The position numbers and the translations under genes are program-made. A stretch of 64,000 nucleotides of DNA, from the NCBI RefSeq assembly GCF_921292975.1, contig NZ_CAKLCM010000002.1, forward strand, positions 1,302,001 to 1,366,000. Reading direction: 5' to 3'. The stretch comes from Vibrio hippocampi. Its GTDB lineage: Bacteria; Pseudomonadota; Gammaproteobacteria; Enterobacterales; Vibrionaceae. Numbering within the stretch: position 1 is the first letter of the stretch; each line of letters opens with the position of its first letter. Of the stretch, positions 55,102 through 63,669 are shown piece by piece. The notes beneath the pieces are model-generated. The model was not told the origin of the DNA. It searched no databases and saw nothing but the letters and a program-made list of their open reading frames with translations.

Positions 55102-56128
55102 TGTGTGATTCATAGAGATGGTTTCAATTTTCTTAGCTGAAGATCAAGCTTGTAATTCTGCTCTTGAAACCGCTCTTTCTCGATCTGGTAGTGCTGAGAT
55201 ACCTCTTCAGACAAAGGAGTTTGATCAGATATCTCAGTAATCCTGTCTATCGGGGTTAGCCCATTTAACGAGCTGTGGGGGCGTTCCCAGTTGTAGTAGT
55301 GTTGCCATTCAGCTAGTAACAGATCCAGCTCTTCCAGCCCCACGGAGACATCTATGGTCGGATAGAACTCACTTTTATCTGTTTTCTGAGAGCGTTCAAC
55401 TTTGCCATTCAAGTGAGGTGAGCCAGGTTTATTTGGGCGAAACTTGATTCCATAAATCATGAGTTTTTTCTGGACTTTCTCAGCAAAGAATTCACGCCCT
55501 CTGTCCGTCTGAATACGCTGGATAGGAAATGGCATCTCTTCCACGACACAATCAATAAAATCGACTGTATTTGCTGCTGTGCGCCGTGAGTAGCACCTCA
55601 GAACCCGATAGCGAGAGCAGTCATCAATAGCTGTGTACTGATAAATTCCAGGTGCTATTTTACAGGTGTCCATCTGGACTCTATCACCAGGAATTGGGCG
55701 CTCATATCTTTGGAAATCTTTTTTGCGTCGGTAAGTTACAATGGGTTTGACTGACGCTTCAGATAAAACTTTATGGAGTGTCGCGGTGCTTAAGTGTATT
55801 TGGTGAAGTCGGATTAATTCCGTTTGTAAACGCCGCGCCCCTAAATTGCGTTTCTCACGCATCGTAAGGATCAATGCTCTTAGCTCATCAGTGACTTTAG
55901 TAACTGGAGATGAATGAGGTCGTCTGCTCTGACTTTCCAGGCCAGCTATTCCACACTTCTTATATCGCTTAGCCCACTTGCGTAATGTTGGTCTGGAAAT
56001 ACCACAGCGTCGACATACGAGACCTGCGTCACCACATTCCTCATACATTTTTACCCACTGTAGTCTTTGTTGGATTTCTCTGTCCATAGACACCCAGTAT
56101 AGTTGAAAGGATGTCTATGAATCACACA
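55102..56128 (-). mobile_element. Complete IS481-family insertion sequence, 1027 bp
   Basis: Terminal inverted repeats TGTGTGATTCATAGAGAT (left) and TGTGTGATTCATAGACAT (right, inverted) match at 17 of 18 positions, and a perfect 7-bp target duplication GCTAATT (55095-55101 and 56129-56135) flanks it. It carries one transposase gene whose stop codon lies inside the left repeat. Confidence 0.93.
55110..56087 (-). CDS. IS481-family DDE transposase
   Basis: A 325-residue transposase: N-terminal helix-turn-helix (residues about 22-50, CRRCGISRPTLRKWAKRY) and an rve integrase core with Asp140 (VQMDTCK), Asp195 (QTDRGREFF) and Glu231 (NGKVERSQKT). All three catalytic residues and the C-terminal HYYNWERPHSSLNGLTP segment are present, so it is probably active. 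An in-frame GTG two codons earlier is an alternative start. Frame is intact. Confidence 0.93.
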   Translation of the reverse strand: MDREIQQRLQWVKMYEECGDAGLVCRRCGISRPTLRKWAKRYKKCGIAGLESQSRRPHSSPVTKVTDELRALILTMREKRNLGARRLQTELIRLHQIHLSTATLHKVLSEASVKPIVTYRRKKDFQRYERPIPGDRVQMDTCKIAPGIYQYTAIDDCSRYRVLRCYSRRTAANTVDFIDCVVEEMPFPIQRIQTDRGREFFAEKVQKKLMIYGIKFRPNKPGSPHLNGKVERSQKTDKSEFYPTIDVSVGLEELDLLLAEWQHYYNWERPHSSLNGLTPIDRITEISDQTPLSEEVSQHYQIEKERFQEQNYKLDLQLRKLKPSL

Positions 56129-56511
56129 GCTAATTAGGGATGTATCTTCAATCACAGCACTACCTTCTGGACCAGACAATCTTGAAGTGACCTTCCACCT
56201 GAAGCTACCAAGCTCATTGTTTGCGGAGTAATGTTCCGTTAGAACTATATCGGTTTCCCCTGGATTCATGCCAGGCTCTGTATGATGAACATGATTTTCC
56301 AACATCAGACCCTCTACGTGATAATCTTCCCCATCACATGTGCATGTAACGGCGCTTCCACTCCATCTCGTTTCCCAGCTCATTTGTAACTCCTCTATTT
56401 ATCCACAGTTACATCTGTGGGATATTTTGTTGCTTTTCAAGGAAGTAACGATAGGAGTTAATTATTTTTGCAAGACTCAAGAGCCAAGTCACATTCGGTG
56501 CAAGCTTCAAT

Positions 56512-57168
56512 TTAGTTTCGACTACAGCCAAAGTTTCTAACACTATCTCCATAAGCTTTAGTTGCGACTTTACAAAGGTAGCTCATCCAATGAAACGCGG
56601 ATTCAAATGAATCTCGAAGAACCCCATCACGTTCCTTGACGTGACTAGATGCAATTCTTCTAGCGTTAATCGTTTTGCAGCCTGCAAACTCTACGAGACC
56701 AGGCATATTCTCCCATGATATATTAATAGCACTTGCCCATGCCGTATTCACCATCCATGTCAAATGTCCCTCCTTTGGTGAAAAATAATTTCCTAATCTG
56801 AAGTAAGTATCGTTATTGAGTAGAAAAAAGACATGAAAGTGTTCCTTCATCGACTCACTGTACTCTCTGCACCAGACATACCTAATACTTGTACGATGGA
56901 CATTCTTGTGTAACCTGGTCTTTCGTTCACAGTCAGCTTTTATCTTCTCTCTGAATGAGTTGATAAAACGGCTAATACTTCCCTCTATCCCACCAAGCTG
57001 ATTTTCCGGATAACGAAGCACAACATGAAACATCAAAGTTCTAGGGTGCTCATTTAACGCACTTGATAAAACCTTATGAACAGAACGAAGATAAACTTCA
57101 TTAAAGTCATGGTTACTATTAACACTTAACCCTAGATATTTTGAATATTTGTAAATCTCATAATACAT
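56512..57168 (-). CDS. YfjJ / inovirus Gp2-like protein
   Basis: A 218-residue protein with the YagK/YfjJ C-terminal domain pattern: RTLMFHVVLRYPENQ, then IRYVWCREYSESMKEHFHVFFLLNNDTYF, then FHWMSYLCKVATKAYGD. The family is typical of CP4-57-like elements and resembles inovirus Gp2 replication proteins; the paired His residues (HFHVF) recall replication endonucleases, though activity is not shown. It is last in the minus-strand satellite run after AlpA 4. This part of the island is AT-rich. Confidence 0.82.
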   Translation of the reverse strand: MYYEIYKYSKYLGLSVNSNHDFNEVYLRSVHKVLSSALNEHPRTLMFHVVLRYPENQLGGIEGSISRFINSFREKIKADCERKTRLHKNVHRTSIRYVWCREYSESMKEHFHVFFLLNNDTYFRLGNYFSPKEGHLTWMVNTAWASAINISWENMPGLVEFAGCKTINARRIASSHVKERDGVLRDSFESAFHWMSYLCKVATKAYGDSVRNFGCSRN

Positions 57169-57326
57169 AACACACTCTCATTATGACACCTGAATTTATT
57201 AACAAACCAAAAGTTAGTATGTAGATATCCTTTTCAGAAAAATAAAACCAAGAAAAAACTGAAGGACAAAAATAAAAAACCCAACAAAACCTAGTATAAA
57301 TAGAAAGACGCCACTCTCTATTTATT

Positions 57327-57563
57327 TTAATTAAAAACCTTATCAATAATTTCTTTATGTGGATTAACTATAACGGAGCACAACATCAACCTCTCACCCC
57401 GCTTTACTTTTACCCATTGAAGCACTTCACTTTCCAACCAACGCCGGGTTCTACTCCCCACATTGATATTTTGAGGAAACTTTCTATCTTTCATGAGTCT
57501 ATATATATTAGTTTTACCAAGACCGGTAATATTTTTAACTTGAACCAAACTTATTAACTTCAT
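57327..57563 (-). CDS. AlpA-family regulator 4
   Basis: A 78-residue protein with an AlpA core (MKLISLVQVKNITGLGKTNIYRLMKDRKFPQNINVGSRTRRWLESEVLQWV) and a longer tail. GAGGG precedes the start. It sits between the DUF3987 gene (33 nt upstream) and the YfjJ gene. Confidence 0.85.
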   Translation of the reverse strand: MKLISLVQVKNITGLGKTNIYRLMKDRKFPQNINVGSRTRRWLESEVLQWVKVKRGERLMLCSVIVNPHKEIIDKVFN

Positions 57564-57596
57564 CCACTACCCTCATTAATTAAGGTTAAATATCAA

Positions 57597-59063
57597 CTAA
57601 TGAACAACATCAAATAGCAAATCTTCTCTAAGTTTACTTTCGTCATACAAGTTATTAGGAAACAAATCAATAACCTTGGTTTTCTTGAATAAGATCTCAC
57701 CAAATGGCTCTTTGACTTTAAGATACTCCAGAGCAAGATCAAGTGATTTCTTATTTCTTGTTCCATCCGGGCCAAATTGAAGCAATTTATCTCTTTTTAC
57801 ATATCTGACACCCATATTAGCTTGCTCATTAAACCAGTAATATAAGTTCTCTGCGTCCTGTTTGTATTTAGGCTGCATTGCGAAAACCTTAATAAACTCG
57901 CCAGAAAAATATGCCATAAGATCAACAGCCTCAAGTAAAGCTGCTTTGGAGATATCTTCTTCTGGCAAGTCATCAAAACTATGAATTATTGCTGCTAGAC
58001 GAGCTATATTCTCAGGTAGCTTAGAAGCATGATCTTTTACATGTTCAAAAACGCCTTCTGGTGCCATTTTAAACTCAATATCATTCGCAATATCAATCCA
58101 AACTTGTTTTGCTTCATTTGAGAACCGAACAATCTGTCTCGAAGTGTAATCCGGCAACTCTGATGCTTGGGTTAGTAATTTACTCAACCTTTCGTTGAAG
58201 ACTGAGAGATCTTCCAGCGAGTACTCAACTCCATAGGATTGTCTAAAACCACAATTAGACTCTGGGGCGCAAACGAGAAATCTAGACAAAAAACCATTAC
58301 CACGAACATCATCCTTGCCTCTCTTAAAGAAGCGCTCTAACGCGCTCCATTGCGTCATGATATTAATCGTAAGTCGAGCATCTTCTACCGTAAATGAGCC
58401 TGCTGTTTTTCTACTTACCGTAACTTCATCGCCGCTCCATATAGCATTGAGGCTTGCTGTATGAGACATTAATCGGCTGTTTAGCAGCACTCCACCTTCG
58501 CTAGAGCCAAGGTAAGCATTAGGAATGTGTTCACTCAAACCACTCAATAACGCCTCAACAGTGCTGTCTTCAAAACTCAGACTTTTTAGCTTCGGCTTCT
58601 TCGGAGCATCGTTTTCATGTTCAAGTAAGGCATGGACCATTTCCTCCACTGCACCTTCATCTTCCATGTTGAAAGATTTTTCGATCTGATTTTTTCTCTT
58701 CTCGAACAGCATTTCCCTAATACTGTACTCCTTCACTTTATCGTTAAATCGCCCGGTAGATTCCTTATGAAAGGATTTAATCCCCTTAGTAAGTAAATTT
58801 TCTAGTGATGACTTCCGCTCTCCTGATTCCGCAATAATTAATGACATCAAAGAAACTGGTGCCACCTTTCCTGTTGGCAGCTCTACATCTATACCCCCTT
58901 GTAGAGCAACAGACGCTGCACTGATTGTTGCTAAGTAAACCATTGGGTCTGGCGCTTGAGTGATTGTTTTGGCCTCATTAAACGCATTTGTTATCAACTT
59001 TGAATGTTCGACTCTTGGGCTGTACCCCCCATCGATTGGAAATTGATATCTATAGTGATTCAC
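57597..59063 (-). CDS. DUF3987 (YfjI-like) primase/helicase-type protein
   Basis: A 488-residue protein of the DUF3987 family found in P4-like satellites. The Walker-A-like SLIIAESGERKSSLENLL is near residues 75-92 (Ser-Gly-Glu-Arg-Lys-Ser), a typical DUF3987 variant. A second conserved region near 150-200 has STVEALLSGL and AYLGSSEGGVLLNSRL. Such proteins probably unwind or prime DNA for element replication. Start set at GTG 59063 because GAGGAG lies 9 nt upstream; an in-frame TTG is three codons earlier. It lies between AlpA 5 and AlpA 4. Confidence 0.82.
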   Translation of the reverse strand: MNHYRYQFPIDGGYSPRVEHSKLITNAFNEAKTITQAPDPMVYLATISAASVALQGGIDVELPTGKVAPVSLMSLIIAESGERKSSLENLLTKGIKSFHKESTGRFNDKVKEYSIREMLFEKRKNQIEKSFNMEDEGAVEEMVHALLEHENDAPKKPKLKSLSFEDSTVEALLSGLSEHIPNAYLGSSEGGVLLNSRLMSHTASLNAIWSGDEVTVSRKTAGSFTVEDARLTINIMTQWSALERFFKRGKDDVRGNGFLSRFLVCAPESNCGFRQSYGVEYSLEDLSVFNERLSKLLTQASELPDYTSRQIVRFSNEAKQVWIDIANDIEFKMAPEGVFEHVKDHASKLPENIARLAAIIHSFDDLPEEDISKAALLEAVDLMAYFSGEFIKVFAMQPKYKQDAENLYYWFNEQANMGVRYVKRDKLLQFGPDGTRNKKSLDLALEYLKVKEPFGEILFKKTKVIDLFPNNLYDESKLREDLLFDVVH

Positions 59064-59104
59064 AGTGCACAACTCCTCTTTTAAGGTTGATTTACAAAAG
59101 CTTT

Positions 59105-59341
59105 CTATTTGGCGCTAACAGTAGATTCATTCCTCATAGAGTTGATCCACTCTATGATGTCCTTTTCTCTCCAACCTACGGCTCTTGCGCCTAGCTGGAT
59201 CTTCGAAGGGAATGTTGGATCAAACCTTGGGGATTTGGGGTTTTGCTTGTCATATAAAGCTGAGCGCGACAAGCCAATCAACAACGCTATATCTTTCAAG
59301 CGAAGGATTTTGTTTGAATGTGATAAGGACTGGTCTTGCAT
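59105..59341 (-). CDS. AlpA-family regulator 5
   Basis: A 78-residue AlpA-type protein (ILRLKDIALLIGLSRSALYDKQ...FPSKIQLGARAVGWREKDIIEWI). It has an insert, KSPRFDPT, in the wing. Its ribosome-binding site GGAG lies in a perfect 10-bp hairpin just before the start. It heads the DUF3987-AlpA 4-YfjJ run. Confidence 0.88.
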   Translation of the reverse strand: MQDQSLSHSNKILRLKDIALLIGLSRSALYDKQNPKSPRFDPTFPSKIQLGARAVGWREKDIIEWINSMRNESTVSAK

Positions 59342-59344
59342 ATT

Positions 59345-59375
59345 ACTTCTCCCAATTTGTTGTGATGGGAGAAGT
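59345..59375 (-). promoter_or_regulatory. Hairpin covering the ribosome-binding site of AlpA 5
   Basis: In the minus-strand mRNA, ACTTCTCCCA and TGGGAGAAGT form a perfect 10-bp stem with an 11-nt loop. The 3' arm contains the GGGAG ribosome-binding site and ends 3 nt before the ATG. Folding would hide the site; as DNA it could also be an operator. Confidence 0.7.
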
Positions 59376-59470
59376 AAAAAACATTAGCATGAGGAAGTCA
59401 TAGGAGAAGACGTCCGTTCAGGTGAGAGAAAGAATCCGTAGCCCTTGATTTAACTGGGCTTCAACTCCTC

Positions 59471-60562
59471 CTAACTTTTTTTATATTGGTCGGGTCTTAT
59501 GATTTTTTCAGCTTCTTTGGCATAGTATTCACTGAAGCCTAACTCTTCAAATGTGCCAATAACCTGTTCCTTTTTTTTCTTAATCGCGTCTCGTTTCAAC
59601 CGTTGTTGATTGCCCCAATGAGTATTAAAAACACTTTTTAAACATGGAAATTGACATCCTTTGATTTGAACTCGACCTCTGGGCTCAGGAGCAATTAAGA
59701 AAGCACTAGCCTCCCTAGCTCCCTTCCCTTTAATGCTAGGGCACTTTCGTCCTATAAAGCCAGCGACGCCTCCGGAGACAATAGGCATACTCTTCACATG
59801 CAAAAGGAATCCAGCTTTTGACAGCTCGACAAAGGTCGTTGCTACGTGATACTCAGGTTCGAGATGATAAACGCTACTTTGGTATTCAGCTTCGTTGAAT
59901 AGATATTTCGATACATCTTGCTCCAATATTTCACAATCCGAAGCGAAAATTTCTTGGGTCTTGATGTCCTCTACAGGGTGGTTGAATTTTACACCCTTTG
60001 TGCTGCTCTGAGAGCATAATACAAACCTCAGTTCAGAACCAACCATCATGAACTTAGAAAAAATATTGGCGAGATTCGCTTGATGGCTATCATCCACCTC
60101 AAATACATATTTGGGCACAGGTACAGATTTGCATACTCGATGATGTTTCTTCTCAACATCATACATAAACACACCTGAGAAACTCCTAACTGATATCCTG
60201 TCTGAATCAGCAAGTTTTTTTACATCATTGGTATCAAGTTGTAAAAGCTCTACGTCACTAAGCAATGTGGAAGAACGCAGGTTCGATGTAACCACGTTTG
60301 GCTGTCCGAAAGCGTTGAAATCTTGCTCTCCCATAAAATACCTGACAAGTTGTGCTTTCTTGAGAATATTCGTTTCACTTAAAATAACATCGGATTTAGT
60401 TAAGCTCTCTAGTTGTGGGTCTATAGCCCAAACCGGAAAACCGCTCGGTACAGGTACGAAAACTGGAATTTCTAACAGAATGCACTTTCTAAGTTTATCT
60501 GCAATAGGGGCTATCTCATCAACATCACTAAGCTTATAAGTCAGCTTGTTTGACAATCTCAC
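59471..60562 (-). CDS. Unrecognised 363-residue island protein
   Basis: The frame extends to 60679, but the upstream part is implausible; a GTG at 60562 has GGAG about 7 nt before it and gives MRLSNKLTYKLSDVDEIAP. The protein is mixed alpha/beta with no membrane segment. Its C-terminal third is basic with two Cys (RKCPSIKGKG; KGCQFPCLKSVF) and ends in a Lys-rich helical part (KRDAIKKKKEQVIGTFEELG). It may bind nucleic acid. Divergent from the SUMF1-fold gene, with a 370-nt gap. Function unknown. Confidence 0.68.
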   Translation of the reverse strand: MRLSNKLTYKLSDVDEIAPIADKLRKCILLEIPVFVPVPSGFPVWAIDPQLESLTKSDVILSETNILKKAQLVRYFMGEQDFNAFGQPNVVTSNLRSSTLLSDVELLQLDTNDVKKLADSDRISVRSFSGVFMYDVEKKHHRVCKSVPVPKYVFEVDDSHQANLANIFSKFMMVGSELRFVLCSQSSTKGVKFNHPVEDIKTQEIFASDCEILEQDVSKYLFNEAEYQSSVYHLEPEYHVATTFVELSKAGFLLHVKSMPIVSGGVAGFIGRKCPSIKGKGAREASAFLIAPEPRGRVQIKGCQFPCLKSVFNTHWGNQQRLKRDAIKKKKEQVIGTFEELGFSEYYAKEAEKIIRPDQYKKS

Positions 60563-60932
60563 GAAGCATCTCCATTCATAGCTATTTGTTGCTATTAGTA
60601 GCAGAAATAGCAGCAACTTAATGTTTTGTAAGTCATAAAAAGTACTTGCTAGACTACCTTTGACAATTCCGGAGAGCAAATTGGAAAACGAATAAGTGAT
60701 GAAGATTTACGCGAACAATCTATTGACTTAGCCAATATTTCAATTTAGGTTATACACAAAGGGCTGAGGCTTACCTGCGGTTTGTAATGTACTTCTTACA
60801 AAACAAAGCACTCACATCGTTGAAGAAAAAGACACTACCACTCACGATCAAACCATCATTCTCGGACCTTATAGCCGGAAGTACGCCGTCACTAAAGTGT
60901 GATGGGGCTTGTTTATTTTTAAAGGTTTTAGA
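60563..60932. promoter_or_regulatory. Divergent region before the SUMF1-fold gene
   Basis: No gene that I can support in these 370 nt; it separates the 363-residue protein (minus) from the SUMF1-fold protein (plus) and must carry both promoters. Confidence 0.4.
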
Positions 60933-62807
60933 ATGACTAATAACTCAATCCCAACTACATACATCCCATTAGAGAAGTTCCATATTGTTCCCTTAACAGG
61001 GCTATCTCCAGCAGAGCTCAAAGTCTCTGCGAAAAGAACATCACGTGACCGTGAAAAAATCACTCATACAACAAAACTAAACGCCATTACTAAATGTCTT
61101 GGAATAGCTGGTGGATTTGCCGCTTACGAGAAAGAGTACAATGGAAGCTTACTTCCGTTCATGGCAAAACATAACCTTAAAAAGCGCAAAGACCTACTCA
61201 AACACAGAAAAAAGGGCGCGCATCACTTATACTATCCTTTCACCCACCAGCAAGTATCAGAGAGATTGTTCTTCTCTGAAGAACCTACACCTCAGAAACT
61301 GTTTACCGGGCATGATTTTGACTTTTCTGGTGTATTCGGATGGCATAGTGGCGACTTGCATGATGCACTGCAGCAAGACGCTGATTGGGAACAGATCATA
61401 CTCAACAATTATCACGTACGACAAATCGCCGACAGTAAATTTGATCCAAGCGTGCTTCCAATAAGGCAACAGGAATTACTTAGCTTGGATGTCGCATCTG
61501 AAATTACGCTATCTGTGGTGGATAGAACAAACTTGCCTTCAGTATTAGACTATCTAACCAACAAAACCACAGAGCCAGTAGAGCGACCAACCCGATATAA
61601 ACAAATATCGGTGAAAATTGTCGACCTTATACTGCTAAACAACAGGATTATTACTAGTGGCAGCAGTTATCACCTTCTAGGAAATGCTCTAACCAACATT
61701 CCTAGTACCACTGCTTATATCAAACTTTACGCTCAAAGCACCACTCCTGAAGAAGAAGCGACTCTTGATATCGACTCTCAAAAATATATTCAAACACTTC
61801 TCGCAGCACGGTTTAAACAAAGTGATGCAGGCTGGGTGAACGTATTGCCTTACAACGATAAACTGATTTTTTTATCGGATGGCAGAGGAAACTTTGACTT
61901 CCTCGTCCAAAACCAACGCGATGCGGTCTTTACTCACGAGGTATATGGTGACAATTTAAAACGAGCAGATATCCCGAGCTTTATAGAAGATTATCGCTTT
62001 GAACGCTGGCACTACTTTGAATATGAGGGGAACCGAGAATGGGATAGTCACTGCTCAGAAATGAACTATTACCACAGTGGTGGCCTCATGCAAAACTACC
62101 CCGGTACCCAGACTATATTGCGTGAGTACTTTCAATATAAAGGGATTTATCATCCTGAGCACAGACGTTCTAACGTTCGTCTTGATGGTTTCAATCAAGT
62201 ATCCATCGATGAAAAAGAAATGATGGTCTCCGAACTCATAACGATTGGTGATCTCATCTACTTCCTAGAACAAAACGCAGAGTACAACGAAAACAGACAA
62301 GGTGATTCACTAGCCCCAGTCAACGCCGAGAGTGATATCACTCTGCCGGCATCATGTACATTTTTTGACGTCCTAGCCTACATTAACTGGTTGGAGAAAC
62401 AAACGGGGGTTCCACTTCGTATTCTGAACTACTCAGAATACAAATCATTGAGAGGAGAAAACTGGTCAAAACCAAAACGTGGCCAAGACAGTGACATGAT
62501 ATTCATCACCACTACAGGTGACAAATATGATTCTCACCCACCCTACATGGCTCAAAATGACTTTGACAACTTACACCTTCGGTTCCCAAAACCTCTTCAC
62601 TGTATCGAAGAGAACGGATTACAGTTTATTGATTCAAACTTCTTTTGTGAGTGGCTACTAGAAGGGGTTCAGATCCGTTCAGCTAGTCTCACTTCGTTCT
62701 ATATGGACGCTTATGTGTTAAGGGCACATGGTCCTCAAGATTCAACCGGAAAATACAAAGGCATGAAGACAGGCTTCAGGCTCTGTTACGAACTGAAAAA
62801 GCATTAA
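60933..62807 (+). CDS. Large island protein with a SUMF1/formylglycine-enzyme-like C-terminus
   Basis: A 624-residue protein. The C-terminal part (about 470-624) follows the sulfatase-modifying-factor (SUMF1/FGE, C-type-lectin-like) pattern: LPASCTFFDVLAYINWLEKQTG, then PLRILNYSEYKSLR, and a final GFRLCYEL. A general FGE ends GFRLV/C in this way. The metal/catalytic Cys pair of true FGE was not identified, so it may be a binding fold rather than an enzyme. The N-terminal 100 residues (TTKLNAITKCLGIAGGFAAYE...HNLKKRKDLLKHR) are basic and resemble a nucleic-acid-binding part. Start chosen at 60933 (AAAGG upstream); a start 8 codons earlier is possible. Function unknown. Confidence 0.7.
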   Translation: MTNNSIPTTYIPLEKFHIVPLTGLSPAELKVSAKRTSRDREKITHTTKLNAITKCLGIAGGFAAYEKEYNGSLLPFMAKHNLKKRKDLLKHRKKGAHHLYYPFTHQQVSERLFFSEEPTPQKLFTGHDFDFSGVFGWHSGDLHDALQQDADWEQIILNNYHVRQIADSKFDPSVLPIRQQELLSLDVASEITLSVVDRTNLPSVLDYLTNKTTEPVERPTRYKQISVKIVDLILLNNRIITSGSSYHLLGNALTNIPSTTAYIKLYAQSTTPEEEATLDIDSQKYIQTLLAARFKQSDAGWVNVLPYNDKLIFLSDGRGNFDFLVQNQRDAVFTHEVYGDNLKRADIPSFIEDYRFERWHYFEYEGNREWDSHCSEMNYYHSGGLMQNYPGTQTILREYFQYKGIYHPEHRRSNVRLDGFNQVSIDEKEMMVSELITIGDLIYFLEQNAEYNENRQGDSLAPVNAESDITLPASCTFFDVLAYINWLEKQTGVPLRILNYSEYKSLRGENWSKPKRGQDSDMIFITTTGDKYDSHPPYMAQNDFDNLHLRFPKPLHCIEENGLQFIDSNFFCEWLLEGVQIRSASLTSFYMDAYVLRAHGPQDSTGKYKGMKTGFRLCYELKKH

Positions 62808-62814
62808 CAGTAAA

Positions 62815-62835
62815 GGCAGTGGCTAAGTCACTGCC
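62815..62835 (+). terminator. Hairpin after the SUMF1-fold gene
   Basis: GGCAGTG-gctaagt-CACTGCC, perfect 7-bp stem, followed by TAGTTTA. It would weakly end the upstream transcript before the NYN gene. Confidence 0.6.
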
Positions 62836-62876
62836 TAGTTTACCCCTTCTTGAATTTATTTCCGGGACACAACTTG

Positions 62877-63599
62877 ATGAAAAAGAAAAACTTTAATATC
62901 GCTGTTTACATTGATATGGAAAACATAGCTGCTAGCGACTTTCAGCTTGAAGAAGTAATGAATTCTTTCCTCAGCGCTGACGACGAGTACAACTGTATAT
63001 TCACAATTAAGTCGGCTTATGGGAACCAAGCGACAGCAAAGAAATCACTGAAAGCTCAAATCTTAGAGCATAATTTCAATATTATTGACACGCCCAAAAT
63101 TGGTAAAGAGAAGAACAGAGCGGATTTGTTACTCAGCTTGGATGCCTTTGAAAGTCTGCACCTTGATAACCCGAGAGTTGATAGATATTGCTTTATGACC
63201 ACAGATTCTGACTTTACTGTAATTGCAGATAAACTGAGAAAGTTCGGTAGAGAAGTATGGTTAGTCTGCAAAAAATCCGACAAAGATAGAGCGATTATCG
63301 CTAAGTCATTCGACAACTTATTGTTCGTCGAAGATTTCCTTCCAAAGAAAGATATTTCTGTAGTGGGCAACCTTGATAAGCTTTTTATGAGCGCCGTCAG
63401 GAATATGAACCAGAGCAAACTTCCAAGCAACGTTTCCATTGCTAATGACAGGATGAAAGCTCTAGACCCAAGTTTTCAAGTGAATAATACGGAATTCAAA
63501 ACCTTCATGAATTTCATCAATCACATGGAGCAAAAAGGCTACGTCAAACTAGAAAGCCTTCCCACTGGTGAAAATCGTATTACTGAAATCTGCGTGTAG
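62877..63599 (+). CDS. NYN-LOTUS domain protein (LabA/DUF88-like predicted RNase)
   Basis: A 240-residue protein. The NYN (PIN-like) nuclease domain (about 5-152) has acidic residues at Asp13 (YIDMEN), Asp83 (RADLLLSLDA) and Asp110/Asp112 (TTDSDF), the pattern of a metal-dependent RNase site. The C-terminal OST-HTH/LOTUS domain (about 165-232) may bind RNA. Start set at 62877 (ATG); a TTG 9 codons earlier lacks a clear site. It follows the SUMF1-fold gene on the same strand, 69 nt later. NYN-LOTUS proteins are common in mobile elements, and a defence role is plausible but unproven. Confidence 0.83.
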   Translation: MKKKNFNIAVYIDMENIAASDFQLEEVMNSFLSADDEYNCIFTIKSAYGNQATAKKSLKAQILEHNFNIIDTPKIGKEKNRADLLLSLDAFESLHLDNPRVDRYCFMTTDSDFTVIADKLRKFGREVWLVCKKSDKDRAIIAKSFDNLLFVEDFLPKKDISVVGNLDKLFMSAVRNMNQSKLPSNVSIANDRMKALDPSFQVNNTEFKTFMNFINHMEQKGYVKLESLPTGENRITEICV

Positions 63600-63624
63600 T
63601 TAGCAGAAGTAAAAATGAAAAAAG

Positions 63625-63651
63625 TTTAGGGCTTTACAGCTAAGCCCTAAA
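63625..63651. terminator. Bidirectional hairpin between the NYN gene and the integrase
   Basis: TTTAGGGCTT and AAGCCCTAAA form a perfect 10-bp stem with a 7-nt loop between two convergent genes; A-rich to the left suits the minus-strand integrase transcript. Confidence 0.75.
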
Positions 63652-63669
63652 TTACCATTTACCATGAAT

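Larger units (their letters stand above)
55044..56383 (-). pseudogene. Small gene split by the IS481-family insertion
   Basis: The 5' part (56129-56383) begins MSWETRWSGSAVTCTCDGED and the 3' part (55044-55101) ends in a TAG. Removing the element and one copy of the 7-bp duplication restores a continuous 101-residue frame across the joint (DTSLIS-VPERCT...FEIIS). The protein has a CTCDGEDYHVEG region but no known domain. The insertion must be recent because no other damage is visible. Confidence 0.88.

Noticed and set aside
57158..57346. Hydrophobic 62-codon frame between AlpA 4 and the YfjJ gene
   Set aside because: Starts at TTG inside AlpA 4, lies in AT-rich DNA and overlaps both neighbours; probably chance.
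60933..62807. Target protein of a diversity-generating retroelement, because of the lectin-like C-terminus
   Set aside because: No reverse transcriptase or template repeat was found in the window.
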